Source of the DNA: Synaphobranchus kaupii
Lineage: Eukaryota; Chordata; Actinopteri; Anguilliformes; Synaphobranchidae
Reading direction: 5' to 3'
Assembly: GCA_029718625.1 (NCBI GenBank)
Contig: CM056377.1
Location: 106,590,585-106,654,584 of the forward strand
DNA: 64,000 nt
Both the position numbers and the translations under genes were made by a program. Below are positions 22,348 through 33,027 of the stretch, one piece after another. The notes under the pieces are model-generated. The model did no database searches and was not told the DNA's origin. It saw only the letters and a program-made list of their open reading frames with translations. Positions within the stretch are counted from its first letter, which is position 1. Each line of letters begins with the position of its first letter.

Positions 22348-24438
22348 AAAATGGTCAGGCCCACATTTTAAGGCCAACTGCATATTTCCAAGCTCCTCAT
22401 ACCAATTTACCTATATTCCTGATCAATTATCAAAGAAATATGACATAGTCAGCAATATTGTCTGTATACAGTGCAACAGATGGTGAAAATACACCTAGTT
22501 ACACCAGTAAAACCACTGAAGAAGAATAAGATGACTCAGAAAAGGACACTTAAGGGAGGGAGAAATAGAAAGTTTTTTTCATTATTTAGTTCCCAGCACC
22601 CTCCATAGAACAAGCCAGGTCTAGCATTGGTCCAACAGCCTACAAACCGCTCCCCTGCATTAAGGGGGATGCGTATTTTATTTAAAAGACTATCCAGACA
22701 AAAGCACATTTAAGCACATTTAAGCTACTAAGATAAACACTCTACCAATACCCTGGATGTCAAGTTAACTCAGAATTACTTCAGTAAAAGCAGGTGTGTG
22801 CAGTCATTGACGTGATATAATTTTAAATATAATATAGAACTACAAAAACATAAATAACTAAATATCCACTTAAAATATGCCAATAAAATTTCATACAACA
22901 AAATATATTTGCTTTTATCATACTCCACATTTCAGTATGCCTTCAATAATATAGGCATGCGGTTGCCATGTCAATAATACAGTAACATTTAGACCGGGAC
23001 CTGGGAGAGTTAAGAATCATTTTATTTTAATGCTACCCGCATTCACCATTAAGTGCCTATTTCTGTTTACAGAAAATGGCATCATCGGAAAGCCGAAGGT
23101 GACTGGATTTTGTCTCTGGAGGCAGCACTAAGACCTCAACATCCAACCACACAACCACACAGTTCAACAATATAAGAAACGTACTGTGTATAGTCACAAT
23201 CACAGTAAATTTAATAAAAAGTTTATTTATATTTTTTTATTTTAATTAAGTAGTCATTTTATTATTATTACTAATTAGTAATTACTAATCAGTAATTCAT
23301 TATTTATTATTTGTATATTATCTTATTTAATAACCAACTTCATCTTAAAGGGAGGCAAACTTTAAATACTCTAAACATCCACGTAAATATGCAAGGGATT
23401 TTACATAGATGCTAAAATACCAATTAGGCTCATATTTTAAATTACACCATTCTTCTGCAAATGTTAAATTCTATCAAACCATTAATTCCACAAAAACCTT
23501 TGTCAGCCATCTGCTTTCCCAATATATAGCCTTAACTTCAGTATGGCTGAGGTTTGGCCGAAACATTTTTATTTGATCTGGATGGACGAAAACATTATGT
23601 TTGTTCTGTGCTATAATGATGTTTAGTCCCTAGTGATCAGTAGTCCTGGCTAGTCTAGGGCTGTCAGACTGATGTGCACAAAGGTTATCATAGTTCATAG
23701 TGTAACTGGATTTGTCCAAGGCAAACTTTGATTACGATGTGGCTCATTTCCCAATTTGTGGGTGCAAACAGCAGGTAATGTTAAGTATCTAAGAATCAAG
23801 GCCAAACAGGAGAGTAGGGAAAAAAAGTCAGTTTATTTTGCTAACCTGTAACCGGAGCTGAGAACGGCAAACCATGGCAGATGGAGGGAGCCTGGCTGAA
23901 AGATTACAGCTTATTCATAAACATTGTAACTTTTACCCACCCCTGTTATTTATCAAACAAACCTGAAATGTCAGAACAGTGTTTCTATTTGTTTATGAGG
24001 TTTCTTTGTTAGTTGTGAGCAGGTTCTGATAAGGACAACATTTTTTTAGGTGATGACAAAGCAGTTCTTGAACATCAAGGTCACTGTGGGTTTTTCCAAG
24101 ATGCACAAGGATAATATCTGAAGGCACATAAACAAGTAGAATTCAAACATATTCAACACTCACATGTCCAATCATTCACAGCATGATCTAGCTGTTCAGT
24201 TCACTGTTGAGGTACAATAATTTTCTATACTTGGCACAGAGGTTCAGCAAAGCAGGCAGTTGCTATGGGATGAAACCACAGACAACTATGTGCCCTGAAA
24301 GTGTAGAGAAAATATCCTTTGCTCATTTTCTTTTCTGGCACAGTGAGTTCTGAGAGGACAGATCACCCAGGATCTTTTATCCTCATCACTGTTCTCGTGG
24401 AATCATTACTGGTCACGAGATATTGTGAAATTATTAAA
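22348..24438. other. Non-coding stretch
   Basis: This is AT-rich DNA. A TTATTATT/TAATTAGTAATTAC low-complexity tract lies at about 23220-23330. I support no gene. Confidence 0.4.
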
Positions 24439-24439
24439 C

Positions 24440-24960
24440 ATTACATTACATTACAGTCATTTAGCAGACGCTTTTATCCAAAGCGACATACAATAAGTGC
24501 ATACAGAAGCATCATCGAAATAACTACAGAACAGATAAGACAAAGCACATCCTTCCCATAACGTAGCAGCTATCCCTAGTAATGAACATTGAATGTAGTT
24601 CACGGTAAGCTGTGGGTAAATCACCTATACTACAATTCTAACTACTATTATAAACTATAACAAACAGACAAGAAAACACAGGGAACAAGTATCATGAGAG
24701 GTCCTAGATTAGTATATCAGTCAAGGTGGAGTCTGAAGAGGTGTGTCTTCAGGCCACAACGGAACGCAGGCAGGCTATGTGAAATTAAAGGATGCATTGC
24801 TAATTTCCCTCTCATCTCCTCTGCTTTTCCATCTCTCCCAGAGCATGGTTGAGGAAGGGTTGCGCACTGCAGAAGGATGTTACCGGACCGTGTGGGAGAG
24901 ATTGGGGATGGCGTTCCAGACCCCGGAAGCATACTGTGAGAAGGGCATCTTCCGCTCTCT
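24440..24960 (-). mobile_element. L2-type LINE, 3' end
   Basis: On the minus strand the fragment ends in an (ATGTA)n-type tail preceded by GCTTTTATCC-complement and TTTAGCAGACG. This is the same 3' end as the LINE at 36945-38591. Upstream of the tail the minus strand encodes [18 protein letters not shown] and, further up, [10 protein letters not shown]. This is the C-terminal end of the LINE ORF2 in decayed form. The 5' part is missing. Confidence 0.82.
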
Positions 24961-24974
24961 GGCGTACAGTGTAG

Positions 24975-25170
24975 GGCGGCAGTGTAGTATAATGGTTAAG
25001 GAACTGGCCTTGTAACCGAAAGGTTGCAGCTTCGATTCCCAGGTAGGACACTGCCGTTGTACCCTTGAGCAAGGTACTTAACCTGAATCACTTCAGTATA
25101 TATCCAGCTGTATAAATGGATAATATGTAAAAAATGCTAAAAAGTTATGTAAGTCGCTCTGGATAAGCTA
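24975..25170 (+). mobile_element. tRNA-derived fish SINE
   Basis: The head has AGTGTAGTATAATGGTTAAG (A-box region) and GCTTCGATTCCC (B box). Next is the conserved domain CCCTTGAGCAAGGTACTTAA. The tail is TAAGTCGCTCTGGATAAG, which resembles the L2 3' end (TTGCTTTGGATAAAAGCG) in this window. This is consistent with a SINE that borrows LINE machinery. Confidence 0.82.
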
Positions 25171-25394
25171 CAAGGGTAAGTTCCAAATTGGCTAGCTAAG
25201 GGCAAATTCTCAAATAAATGTTTTCATTGCACACAGGTTTTCATAAAGTGGGTAATATTATCCCCATTTGGATTTTTGGTGCCAGCCTGTGTCTTTCAGA
25301 TACGAATCAATAATTTCTTATGTCAAATGAATAGAATTACACCGTAAAGTGTTCTTTGTTCATGTATATTTGTATGAGTGCAAAAAGGATAAAA
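25171..25394. other. Non-coding stretch
   Basis: I found nothing recognisable here. Confidence 0.35.
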
Positions 25395-25530
25395 CATACA
25401 CAGCAAAATATTTGGTGTAAATTTAACACTGCTGGCGTACATGTAACACCCTAGGGTGTTTATATGACTCCACTGCCTCATATGAACACCCTAGGGTGTT
25501 AAATGTACACCACCATTTTTGCTATGTGCT
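25395..25530. mobile_element. Short palindromic MITE
   Basis: The outer arms (ACACAGCAAAAT...GGTGTAAATTTAACAC and GTGTTAAATGTACACC...ATTTTTGCTATGT) are inverted. An inner pair of ACACCCTAGGGTGT motifs lies at about 25447 and 25487. The 136-bp element can fold almost completely and encodes nothing. Confidence 0.7.
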
Positions 25531-26176
25531 CTATCAAAGTAAAATGTAGAGCTCATTTAACACTAAACATTTTACTCTGTATACATAAAGATTTAGAGTA
25601 CAAGGATATTAGGATTGATTTCTCCTTGTTTCTGTCGTAAACGGTGCTGGCACTGTCTGCTGCAGCATTTTCCTATTCAAGATTGGTTATAGAGTTTTTA
25701 GCATTACCATGGCCACCTGTTTTACCATGGGAACTGTCTCTTGTTTATATTTGTTGTCATTAAGGTATTTCACTAGATAAAAGTTCAACTGTTCCTCTGT
25801 TATCTTAGTCACATGGTATATTACTGGAATTGGGATGGCAGGTATGCCATCCGCCAAGTTACGGCTTGGTGGGGCATGCCCCATAACTATACAGCACCGA
25901 GAGTTTGGCACTTTTCAGGGTTTCTTACAGAAGTAACCACAATGACCATAGACTCTCAGCCCTTAAAAACATAAACTTCTGTATGTTCTGACCTCATGTA
26001 ACCACACAGCATTCAGATACAACTGCACACATCCACACAATAAAGCCCCAAACTTGGGTTATTTTTCCGTTTTTCTCCTTCCTCTTCCGCTTCTTTTTCT
26101 TCTTCTTCCCATTTTCCTGCCAAACTGCCTGCCTCCGTCGCGATGTTATCCAATGGGGAGAATTATTATTTGAGGG
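25531..26176. other. Non-coding flank of the Gypsy element
   Basis: No gene is supported. A pyrimidine-rich tract (TCTCCTTCCTCTTCCGCTTC and on) lies at about 26070-26115. Confidence 0.4.
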
Positions 26177-26181
26177 TATGG

Positions 26182-27566
26182 TGTTACGTATCTGTGTACG
26201 GGACGAACCCAAGTGCAACGACCAGGAGACAGAATTCACAAAAGATGGTATTTAATAATTTAAGTGTTGGGGTAGTCCCAACACTGTACAGGAAAGGCAA
26301 GACACACACAGAATTAGGAGATCTTGCGCCTGGAAGCCCGGGACGGGCTGCTCCAAGCCGGAGCTGGACTGGAGGTTCTGGAACGGGCTGTTCCAAACCG
26401 GAACTGGACTGGACTGGAACTGGACCGGGTGGTCCACACGGGAAACAGGTACTGGAACGGAATTGTCCCAAACCGGAACTGGACTGGACTGAACTGGACC
26501 GGGAGGTCCACACGGGTACAGGTACTGGAACGGAATGTCCCAAACCGGAACTGGACTGGACTGGAACTGGACCGGGAGGTCCACACGGGTACAGGTACTG
26601 GAACGGAATGTCCCAAACCGGAACTGGACTTGAGCGAGTGCCTGTAACACTCACGCCGGGACTGGACTGGAACTGGCAGGGGAACGACTCACTACGGCAG
26701 GGCAGGACTGGACCGGGCTGACTGCACCGGTATAGAAAAACAAAAACAGAGGAGGGTTAGTGCAAGGGAAGGCACGGGAAAGACCGGGAGGTTCTCACGG
26801 AGGTGATGGGTTTGGAAGTCGGGAGGTTTTGCGGAATCACGGCAGGGCAGAGTGGTGTGGCGTAGCTGCGGTAGGTCCGGAGGTAGCTGACCGTCTCCAG
26901 AGCTCCAGGAGCCGGCGCCGAAGAACTGGGTGGTTTCCTCGGTCGGACAGGAACAACTGGAGGGTAGCCAGGTAGCGAATCACCCCGGAGCCTACACGCG
27001 CTGGAGGTGGAGGTACCGCAACACACACAAACAAACACGGGGAAAACAAACACTGCCACGGGAGATAGGGAGCAGGGTTGGATGGAGGAGAAGGGAAACA
27101 AGTTAGCCAATACAATAATTACAGGAATTGTGCGGGAGGTAAACTACCAGACTGTAGTTTGCAAGGGACTATACGCTGTATGGGAAACACATTCCACAAA
27201 CACGCGAATAGTTTACACGGGGAGACCAGTTAACGACTCAAGCACTACACCAAGTGATGATAGTTAACGAACTGGCGCCGACTGGCAGCCAGCCGAAAGA
27301 CTATATAGGGCTAACTAATGTGACAAAATACGAAACAGGTGTGAACATAAACCGGGAGTGATTACAAGACACCAGGTGAGGAAATGCATGCAACGAGGGG
27401 GAGGGAGTGAAAGGCGGAAGTAAACCAAAACAACCAGACGAACAAGACAGGGAAGGACATGCCTAGTCCGCGGCAGAGGGGAAAACACGGACAAAGGGAT
27501 CCAACATGACACGGAGGGAAAACAGGAAAACACGGAAAACGGACAGGAAGGGAGCGGAACATTACA
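26182..27566 (-). repeat. 3' LTR of the Gypsy element
   Basis: The sequence matches 31901-33285 at an offset of 5719 bp. On the minus strand an ATTAAA (26251-26256 region) near the distal end may serve as the poly-A signal. The polypurine tract abuts its 5' end at 27567. Confidence 0.96.
26395..26630. repeat. GC-rich tandem repeats in the 3' LTR
   Basis: Three units of 75, 72 and 73 bp start with AAACCGGAACTGGACTGGAC at 26395, 26470 and 26542. A partial fourth starts at 26615. Each unit also contains GGTCCACACGGG and CAGGTACTGGAACGGAAT. Confidence 0.9.
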
Positions 27567-27580
27567 GTACCCCCCCCTCA
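27567..27580 (-). promoter_or_regulatory. Polypurine tract
   Basis: The minus strand reads TGAGGGGGGGGTAC directly before the 3' LTR. The TGA is the pol stop codon. Such a G-rich tract primes plus-strand DNA synthesis in LTR elements. Confidence 0.8.
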
Positions 27581-30500
27581 ACGTACGCCACCTGGCGTAC
27601 CTGGCGGCCTGGTCTTGAATGGGAAGCGACTGTGGAAATCCTGGATTAACGTTTGATCCAGGATGAGGCCCTTGTGGAGCCATGACCGCTCCTCAGGGCC
27701 ATACCCCTCCCAGTCCACGAGGTATTGGAAGCCCCGACCCTTACGGCGGATGTCAATGATGCGGTCCACCGTATAGGCCGGGGCGTTGTTGATGACCCGG
27801 ACAGGAGGAGGAGGGAGGGTAGGGGCACTGAGGGGGCTGGAGGCGACAGGCTTGACTTGGGAGACATGAAAAACGGGGTAAACTTTGAGGGAGGCAGGGA
27901 GGGAGAGCTTGACAGAAACAGGGTTAACAAGACGTACAACAGGGAAGGGACCAATGAACCGGGGCCGAAGTTTTTTAGAGGAGGAGGGAAGGGAAATGTT
28001 AGACGTGGACAACCAGACCTGCTGACCGGCCCTGTATTTGGGGGCTGCGGTCCTGTGCAGGTCCGCCAGACGCTGGGACCGGGAATTGGAACGTAGGAGT
28101 GCGGTGCGTGTAAGCCTCCAAATGCGCTTGCATTTGAGGATGTGGGCCCTGACAGAGGGGACTGCTACCTCGGCCTCCTGGACCGACAGGAGAGGGGGTT
28201 GGTACCCTAACGAACACTCGAAAGGGGATAACCCGGTGGAGGTACTCTTAAGGGAGTTGTGGGAGTACTCCACCCAGGGAAGGAAACGGCTCCAGGAGGC
28301 GGGGTTGCGAGCCGTGACGCACCGCAGGGCGGCCCCCAGGTCCTGGTTCGCCCTCTCTGCCTGGCCGTTCGACTGGGGATGGAAGCCAGACGAAAGACTG
28401 GCCGAGGCCCCCAGGGCTACACAGAACGCCTTCCAGACCTGGGAGGAGAATTGGGGCCCACGATCCGACACGATATCGGAAGGGATCCCGTGCAGCCTGA
28501 CCACATGTACCACCAGGAGCTCCGCCGTTTCGAGGGCGGACGGGAGCTTGGGGAGGGGGATAAAGTGAGCCGCCTTGGAGAACCGATCCACAATTGTCAA
28601 AATGACAGAGTTGCCATCTGACAACGGCAGACCGGTTACGAAGTCCACCCCAATGTGGCTCCAAGGACGGCCCGGGACAGGGAGGGGAAGGAGATGACCA
28701 GAGGGAGGCTGGTGGGAAGCCTTGCTCCTGGCGCATACAGAGCAGGCCAGAACAAAGGCACGGGTATCCTCCTTGAGGGTGGGCCACCAAAAGCTCCTCC
28801 TGACGAGGGCGGTCGTCCTGGCAACACCTGGGTGACACGCCAGGCAGGAGGCGTGAACCCACTCAAGGACCTGGGAGCGGACGGAGTCGGGAACAAACAG
28901 GGCAGGGTTAGGGTTATTACGGGGGTCAGGGTGGGAGGTCTGGGCGGACCTCACGATTTCCTCAATCCTCCAGGAGACCGCAGCCACCATACAGGACGCT
29001 GGGAGAATGGTTTCGGGGTCAGCAGGACTGGAGGGAAGGGAAAACACACGGGATAAGGCATCTGCCTTAATATTGCGGGAACCGGGGCGATAGGACAAAG
29101 AAAAATTAAACCGGGCAAAGAAAAGTGACCACCTAGCCTGTCTGGCATTCAGCCTCTTGGCAGATCTTAAATAAATTAAATTTTGGTGGTCAGTCAAAAC
29201 AACAAAGGGGGTACCTGCCCCCTCCAGCCAGTGGCGCCACTCCTCAAGAGCCAGCTTAATGGCAAGAAGTTCCCGATCCCCGACATCATAATTCTGCTCA
29301 GCGGAGGACAGCCTCCGGGAGAAAAAGGCACAGGGATGGAGCTTGTTGTCTAAGGCGGCACGTTGGGACAGAATGGCCCCCACGCCGGTGTCGGAGGCGT
29401 CCACCTCGATCGTGAACTGACGGGAGGGATCAGGGTGGCAAAGGATAGGGGCTGAGGAAAACCGCGTTTTGAGTTGCTCAAAAGCACGCTGAGCTTCGGG
29501 ATTCCAACAGAAAGAAAAAGTGGTGGAGGTAAGTTTTGTAAGGGGGGCAGCAATGACACTGTAATTTCGGATAAAACGACGATAAAAATTAGCAAAACCA
29601 AGGAACTGTTGTAACAGCTTACGAGAGGTGGGTTGGGGCCATTCCGTCACCGCCTTGACTTTGACCGGATCCGCCCGGATACTGCCCTCCTCGATAATGA
29701 AGCCGAGGAACGGGACTGAAGAGACGTGGAATGAGCATTTCTCCGCCTTCACGAAGAGCTGGTTCTCGAGGAGCCGCTGGAGAACCTCCCGGACATGGAG
29801 AATGTGCTCCTGAGGGGACTCGGAAAAAATTAAAATGTCGTCAATGTAAACAAAAACGGTCTTACCCAACAGGTCTCGCAGGACGTCATTAACCATGCCC
29901 TGGAAGACTGCCGGGGCGTTAGTAAGGCCGAAAGGGACCACCAGGTATTCATAGTGGCCCAACGGGGTATTGAAGGCAGTCTTCCACTCATCCCCCTCCC
30001 GTATGCGCACCAGGTGGTACGCATTACGGAGGTCGAGTTTCGTGAAAATGACGGCCTGCGAGAGGGGTTCAAAAGCAGTGTTAATGAGGGGGAGAGGATA
30101 CTTGTTGCGGATAGTGATGGAATTGAGTCCCCGGTAGTCGATGCAGGGCCGTAGTGAGCCGTCCTTTTTCCCCACGAAAAAGAACCCAGCACCAACCGGA
30201 GAAGAGGAGGGACGGATGATGCCCGAGGCGAGGGACTCATGGATATATTCCTCCATGGCGAGTTTCTCTGGTCCCGACAGACTGTAGAGACGGCCGGACG
30301 GAAGTTTGGCTCCCGCCAGCAGATCGATACAACAGTCGTACGGGCGATGAGGAGGTAGGGACAGAGCACGTGCTTTCGAGAAGGTGCGACTGAGGTCGTG
30401 ATACTGCTTGGGAACGGTGGACATATCGGGTTCGGGTAGGTTGGTGCTGGGATTCTTGGACCCCGGAGGGGGAAGCGCGGAGCGGAGACAGCTTGCCAGG

Positions 30501-30988
30501 CAGTGGCCACTCCACGCCAGGATGCGTCCGCCCTGCCAGTCAATGTGTGGGTTATGGAGACGGAGCCAGGTCTGACCTAAAACTATGGTTGACTGTGTGG
30601 AGTTGATGAGGAGGAGTTGAATGCTCTCCCGGTGATTGCCAGAGAGGACAAGCTGTAAGGACACGGTGGAGTGGGTCACTAATCCCAAGCTCCGACCGTC
30701 TAAGGCGAAGGCAGTAATGGGTGATGGAAGAAGCTCCGTAGGTATGCCGGCCCTCTGGGCGAAGGTGGTGTCCATAAAGTTGGCGTCGGCTCCAGAGTCG
30801 ATGAGAGCCGACGAAACTAAGGACTTGTCGCTCCACAGGAGAGTGGCCTTGAAGACTAGGCGATTCTGGGCTGCATGGCAGGGAATGATAGGGCTCGTCA
30901 GTACGCCTAGTTTAACTGGCGAGCCTATTCTTTTGGGCGGATTGGACACGAGGCGATCTGATGGCCAGGTTTGCCACAGTAGAAGCAC
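27578..30988 (-). CDS. pol: Pol polyprotein: protease, RT, RNase H, integrase, chromodomain
   Basis: The open frame has 1136 codons in the -1 frame relative to gag. Its first ATG is probably not used, and translation should enter by frameshift near 30931. Domains in order are: aspartic protease with D64-S-G-A; reverse transcriptase (about 225-430) with KLDLRNAYH and the YIDD box at 381-384; and RNase H-like (about 525-650) with D530, E573 and D600. The integrase has a zinc region (H712/H719 area, C749-x2-C752) and a core with D782, D842 and E878, a DD35E spacing. [13 protein letters not shown] C-terminal module precedes the chromodomain (about 1072-1120, [24 protein letters not shown]). The chromodomain probably steers integration to chromatin marks, as in other chromoviruses. 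Its stop TGA merges with the polypurine tract. Confidence 0.96.
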   Translation of the reverse strand: MLLLWQTWPSDRLVSNPPKRIGSPVKLGVLTSPIIPCHAAQNRLVFKATLLWSDKSLVSSALIDSGADANFMDTTFAQRAGIPTELLPSPITAFALDGRSLGLVTHSTVSLQLVLSGNHRESIQLLLINSTQSTIVLGQTWLRLHNPHIDWQGGRILAWSGHCLASCLRSALPPPGSKNPSTNLPEPDMSTVPKQYHDLSRTFSKARALSLPPHRPYDCCIDLLAGAKLPSGRLYSLSGPEKLAMEEYIHESLASGIIRPSSSPVGAGFFFVGKKDGSLRPCIDYRGLNSITIRNKYPLPLINTAFEPLSQAVIFTKLDLRNAYHLVRIREGDEWKTAFNTPLGHYEYLVVPFGLTNAPAVFQGMVNDVLRDLLGKTVFVYIDDILIFSESPQEHILHVREVLQRLLENQLFVKAEKCSFHVSSVPFLGFIIEEGSIRADPVKVKAVTEWPQPTSRKLLQQFLGFANFYRRFIRNYSVIAAPLTKLTSTTFSFCWNPEAQRAFEQLKTRFSSAPILCHPDPSRQFTIEVDASDTGVGAILSQRAALDNKLHPCAFFSRRLSSAEQNYDVGDRELLAIKLALEEWRHWLEGAGTPFVVLTDHQNLIYLRSAKRLNARQARWSLFFARFNFSLSYRPGSRNIKADALSRVFSLPSSPADPETILPASCMVAAVSWRIEEIVRSAQTSHPDPRNNPNPALFVPDSVRSQVLEWVHASCLACHPGVARTTALVRRSFWWPTLKEDTRAFVLACSVCARSKASHQPPSGHLLPLPVPGRPWSHIGVDFVTGLPLSDGNSVILTIVDRFSKAAHFIPLPKLPSALETAELLVVHVVRLHGIPSDIVSDRGPQFSSQVWKAFCVALGASASLSSGFHPQSNGQAERANQDLGAALRCVTARNPASWSRFLPWVEYSHNSLKSTSTGLSPFECSLGYQPPLLSVQEAEVAVPSVRAHILKCKRIWRLTRTALLRSNSRSQRLADLHRTAAPKYRAGQQVWLSTSNISLPSSSKKLRPRFIGPFPVVRLVNPVSVKLSLPASLKVYPVFHVSQVKPVASSPLSAPTLPPPPVRVINNAPAYTVDRIIDIRRKGRGFQYLVDWEGYGPEERSWLHKGLILDQTLIQDFHSRFPFKTRPPGTPGGVR
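30892..30925 (-). promoter_or_regulatory. Stem-loop downstream of the slippery site
   Basis: Starting 5 nt after the heptamer, GGCTCG (30925-30920) can pair with CGAGCC (30897-30892). After one C-A mismatch, CAGT (30918-30915) can pair with ACTG (30902-30899), leaving a 12-nt loop. Spacer length and position are those expected for a frameshift stimulator. Folding energy was not computed. Confidence 0.65.
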
Positions 30989-31881
30989 GACCTGGATCGC
31001 TGACGGCGTTGGCGCTCCGCAGAGTTGACCGCAACTCTGCCCAGTTGCATGGGCTCCTCTTCGGAGACCCCAGACGCCGCCCTGAATCCAGAAACAGATG
31101 GGTGAGAGCGAATATGAGGAAGGTGACCGGGATTCCCCCCACGCTCACGGGCCCGGATACGAAGACGGTTGTCGACTGCTATGGCCAGGCTAATCAGGCT
31201 ATTGAGGGAGGTGGATTCCTCACGGGTGGCTAGTTGGTCTTTGAGCTCCTCGCTGAGTGCCTGGCGGAAAGCCCCCTGAAGGGCGGTGTCGTTCCATCCG
31301 GACTCCGCGGCGAGGGTACGGAATTGGATGGCCATCTCTGCGACGCTGCGACCCCCCTGACGGACTTGAAGTAGGCGCTGAGTTGCATCTCGCCCACAGG
31401 TAGGGTGGTCAAACACGCGCCGCATCTCGGCGGTGAAGGCAGCGAAGTTGTTGCAGAGCGCGGCTTGGCTATCCCAGATGGATGTAGCCCACTCCAGGGC
31501 ACCTCCTCCCAGGCTGCTCATGATGAACGCGATCTTACATGGGTCGGAGGCGAAGGAGGAGGGCTGCATCCGGAAGACAATGTCGCATTTCATCAGAAAT
31601 TCGCGACATTTCCCCAATTCCCCGCGGAATAGCTCCGGATGTTGAACGCGCGGCTCCCGAAATGAAGCGGACACAGGAGGGTCCGCCGGGGGGTCCGGAG
31701 CGGGCGGTGTAGGGCCCACTGGAATACGCGGAAGCGGCTGGTGAAGAGACAGCTGAGTAACTTGTTCCGTGATGCCCTTCAGTACTTCCAACACGTCGTC
31801 CAGACGACGGCCCTGTTGGTCGCTGACCGCAGTTTGGCAGGAGAAGGCGTGCCGAATCTGCTCCAGGTCGGCTGGGTCCAT
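30925..31881 (-). CDS. gag: Gag protein of the Gypsy element
   Basis: The 318-residue product is the capsid/nucleocapsid precursor. It would assemble cytoplasmic particles and package the element RNA. It starts [13 protein letters not shown] only 19 nt after the 5' LTR. The first 70 residues are Pro-rich after a short helix-like region. The capsid-like body (about 85-250) includes [14 protein letters not shown] and [18 protein letters not shown]. An Arg/Ser-rich linker then leads to one zinc knuckle C299-x2-C302-x4-H307-x4-C312, which would bind RNA. The stop lies 3 codons after a CCCAAAA heptamer, where part of the ribosomes should move into pol. No stop or frameshift breaks it. Confidence 0.95.
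   Translation of the reverse strand: MDPADLEQIRHAFSCQTAVSDQQGRRLDDVLEVLKGITEQVTQLSLHQPLPRIPVGPTPPAPDPPADPPVSASFREPRVQHPELFRGELGKCREFLMKCDIVFRMQPSSFASDPCKIAFIMSSLGGGALEWATSIWDSQAALCNNFAAFTAEMRRVFDHPTCGRDATQRLLQVRQGGRSVAEMAIQFRTLAAESGWNDTALQGAFRQALSEELKDQLATREESTSLNSLISLAIAVDNRLRIRARERGGNPGHLPHIRSHPSVSGFRAASGVSEEEPMQLGRVAVNSAERQRRQRSRSCFYCGKPGHQIASCPIRPKE
30931..30937 (-). promoter_or_regulatory. Proposed -1 ribosomal frameshift slippery site
   Basis: On the minus strand gag reads CGC CCA AAA GAA TAG, so C-CCA-AAA is a heptamer of the X-XXY-YYZ form placed in the zero frame. Slipping back one base gives the frame CCC AAA AGA ATA, which continues into pol without a stop. It lies just before the gag stop codon. 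The pol frame is exactly -1. Confidence 0.8.
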
Positions 31882-31888
31882 GTTTTTG

Positions 31889-31899
31889 GCCAGTTCGTT
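31889..31899 (-). promoter_or_regulatory. Proposed self-priming primer-binding site
   Basis: One base inside the 5' LTR boundary, the minus strand reads AACGAACTGGC. This is exactly complementary to GCCAGTTCGTT in the LTR at 32995-32985, close to the expected transcript start. I see no TGG-initiated tRNA-type binding site here. In the Tf1/sushi group the 5' end of the RNA folds back as primer, and this arrangement fits that mode. Confidence 0.7.
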
Positions 31900-32113
31900 C
31901 TGTTACGTATCTGTGTACGGGACGAACCCAAGTGCAACGACCAGGAGACAGAATTCACAAAAGATGGTATTTAATAATTTAAGTGTTGGGGTAGTCCCAA
32001 CACTGTACAGGAAAGGCAAGACACACACAGAATTAGGAGATCTTGCGCCTGGAAGCCCGGGACGGGCTGCTCCAAGCCGGAGCTGGACTGGAGGTTCTGG
32101 AACGGGCTGTTCC

Positions 32114-32349
32114 AAACCGGAACTGGACTGGACTGGAACTGGACCGGGTGGTCCACACGGGAAACAGGTACTGGAACGGAATTGTCCCAAACCGGAACTG
32201 GACTGGACTGAACTGGACCGGGAGGTCCACACGGGTACAGGTACTGGAACGGAATGTCCCAAACCGGAACTGGACTGGACTGGAACTGGACCGGGAGGTC
32301 CACACGGGTACAGGTACTGGAACGGAATGTCCCAAACCGGAACTGGACT
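32114..32349. repeat. GC-rich tandem repeats in the 5' LTR
   Basis: This is the same array as at 26395-26630, offset by 5719 bp, with unit starts at 32114, 32189, 32261 and 32334. Position within the LTR suggests a U5 or late R location. Confidence 0.9.
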
Positions 32350-33020
32350 TGAGCGAGTGCCTGTAACACTCACGCCGGGACTGGACTGGAACTGGCAGGG
32401 GAACGACTCACTACGGCAGGGCAGGACTGGACCGGGCTGACTGCACCGGTATAGAAAAACAAAAACAGAGGAGGGTTAGTGCAAGGGAAGGCACGGGAAA
32501 GACCGGGAGGTTCTCACGGAGGTGATGGGTTTGGAAGTCGGGAGGTTTTGCGGAATCACGGCAGGGCAGAGTGGTGTGGCGTAGCTGCGGTAGGTCCGGA
32601 GGTAGCTGACCGTCTCCAGAGCTCCAGGAGCCGGCGCCGAAGAACTGGGTGGTTTCCTCGGTCGGACAGGAACAACTGGAGGGTAGCCAGGTAGCGAATC
32701 ACCCCGGAGCCTACACGCGCTGGAGGTGGAGGTACCGCAACACACACAAACAAACACGGGGAAAACAAACACTGCCACGGGAGATAGGGAGCAGGGTTGG
32801 ATGGAGGAGAAGGGAAACAAGTTAGCCAATACAATAATTACAGGAATTGTGCGGGAGGTAAACTACCAGACTGTAGTTTGCAAGGGACTATACGCTGTAT
32901 GGGAAACACATTCCACAAACACGCGAATAGTTTACACGGGGAGACCAGTTAACGACTCAAGCACTACACCAAGTGATGATAGTTAACGAACTGGCGCCGA
33001 CTGGCAGCCAGCCGAAAGAC

Positions 33021-33027
33021 TATATAG
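33021..33027 (-). promoter_or_regulatory. LTR TATA box
   Basis: CCCTATATAGTC on the minus strand lies 32 nt upstream of the GCCAGTTCGTT proposed RNA start at 32995. The same box is at 27302-27308 in the 3' LTR. Confidence 0.6.

Noticed and set aside
24841..24975. Possible host exon: a strong pyrimidine tract plus CAG followed by an open frame with a plausible protein ([19 protein letters not shown]).
   Set aside because: The opposite strand reads [10 protein letters not shown] and then [17 protein letters not shown], the usual C-terminal end of L2 ORF2, and continues into the L2 3' end. The plus-strand frame is a shadow of LINE coding sequence.
26184..26654. Repetitive Pro/Val/Ser-rich and Asn/Trp-rich ORFs on both strands (also at 31903-32440).
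   Set aside because: They fall in the LTR tandem repeats, are read from both strands, and occur identically in both LTRs. They reflect repeat composition, not proteins.
28038..28896. Long plus- and minus-strand ORFs inside pol.
   Set aside because: They overlap intact pol in other frames and show no family motifs. High GC content alone explains them.
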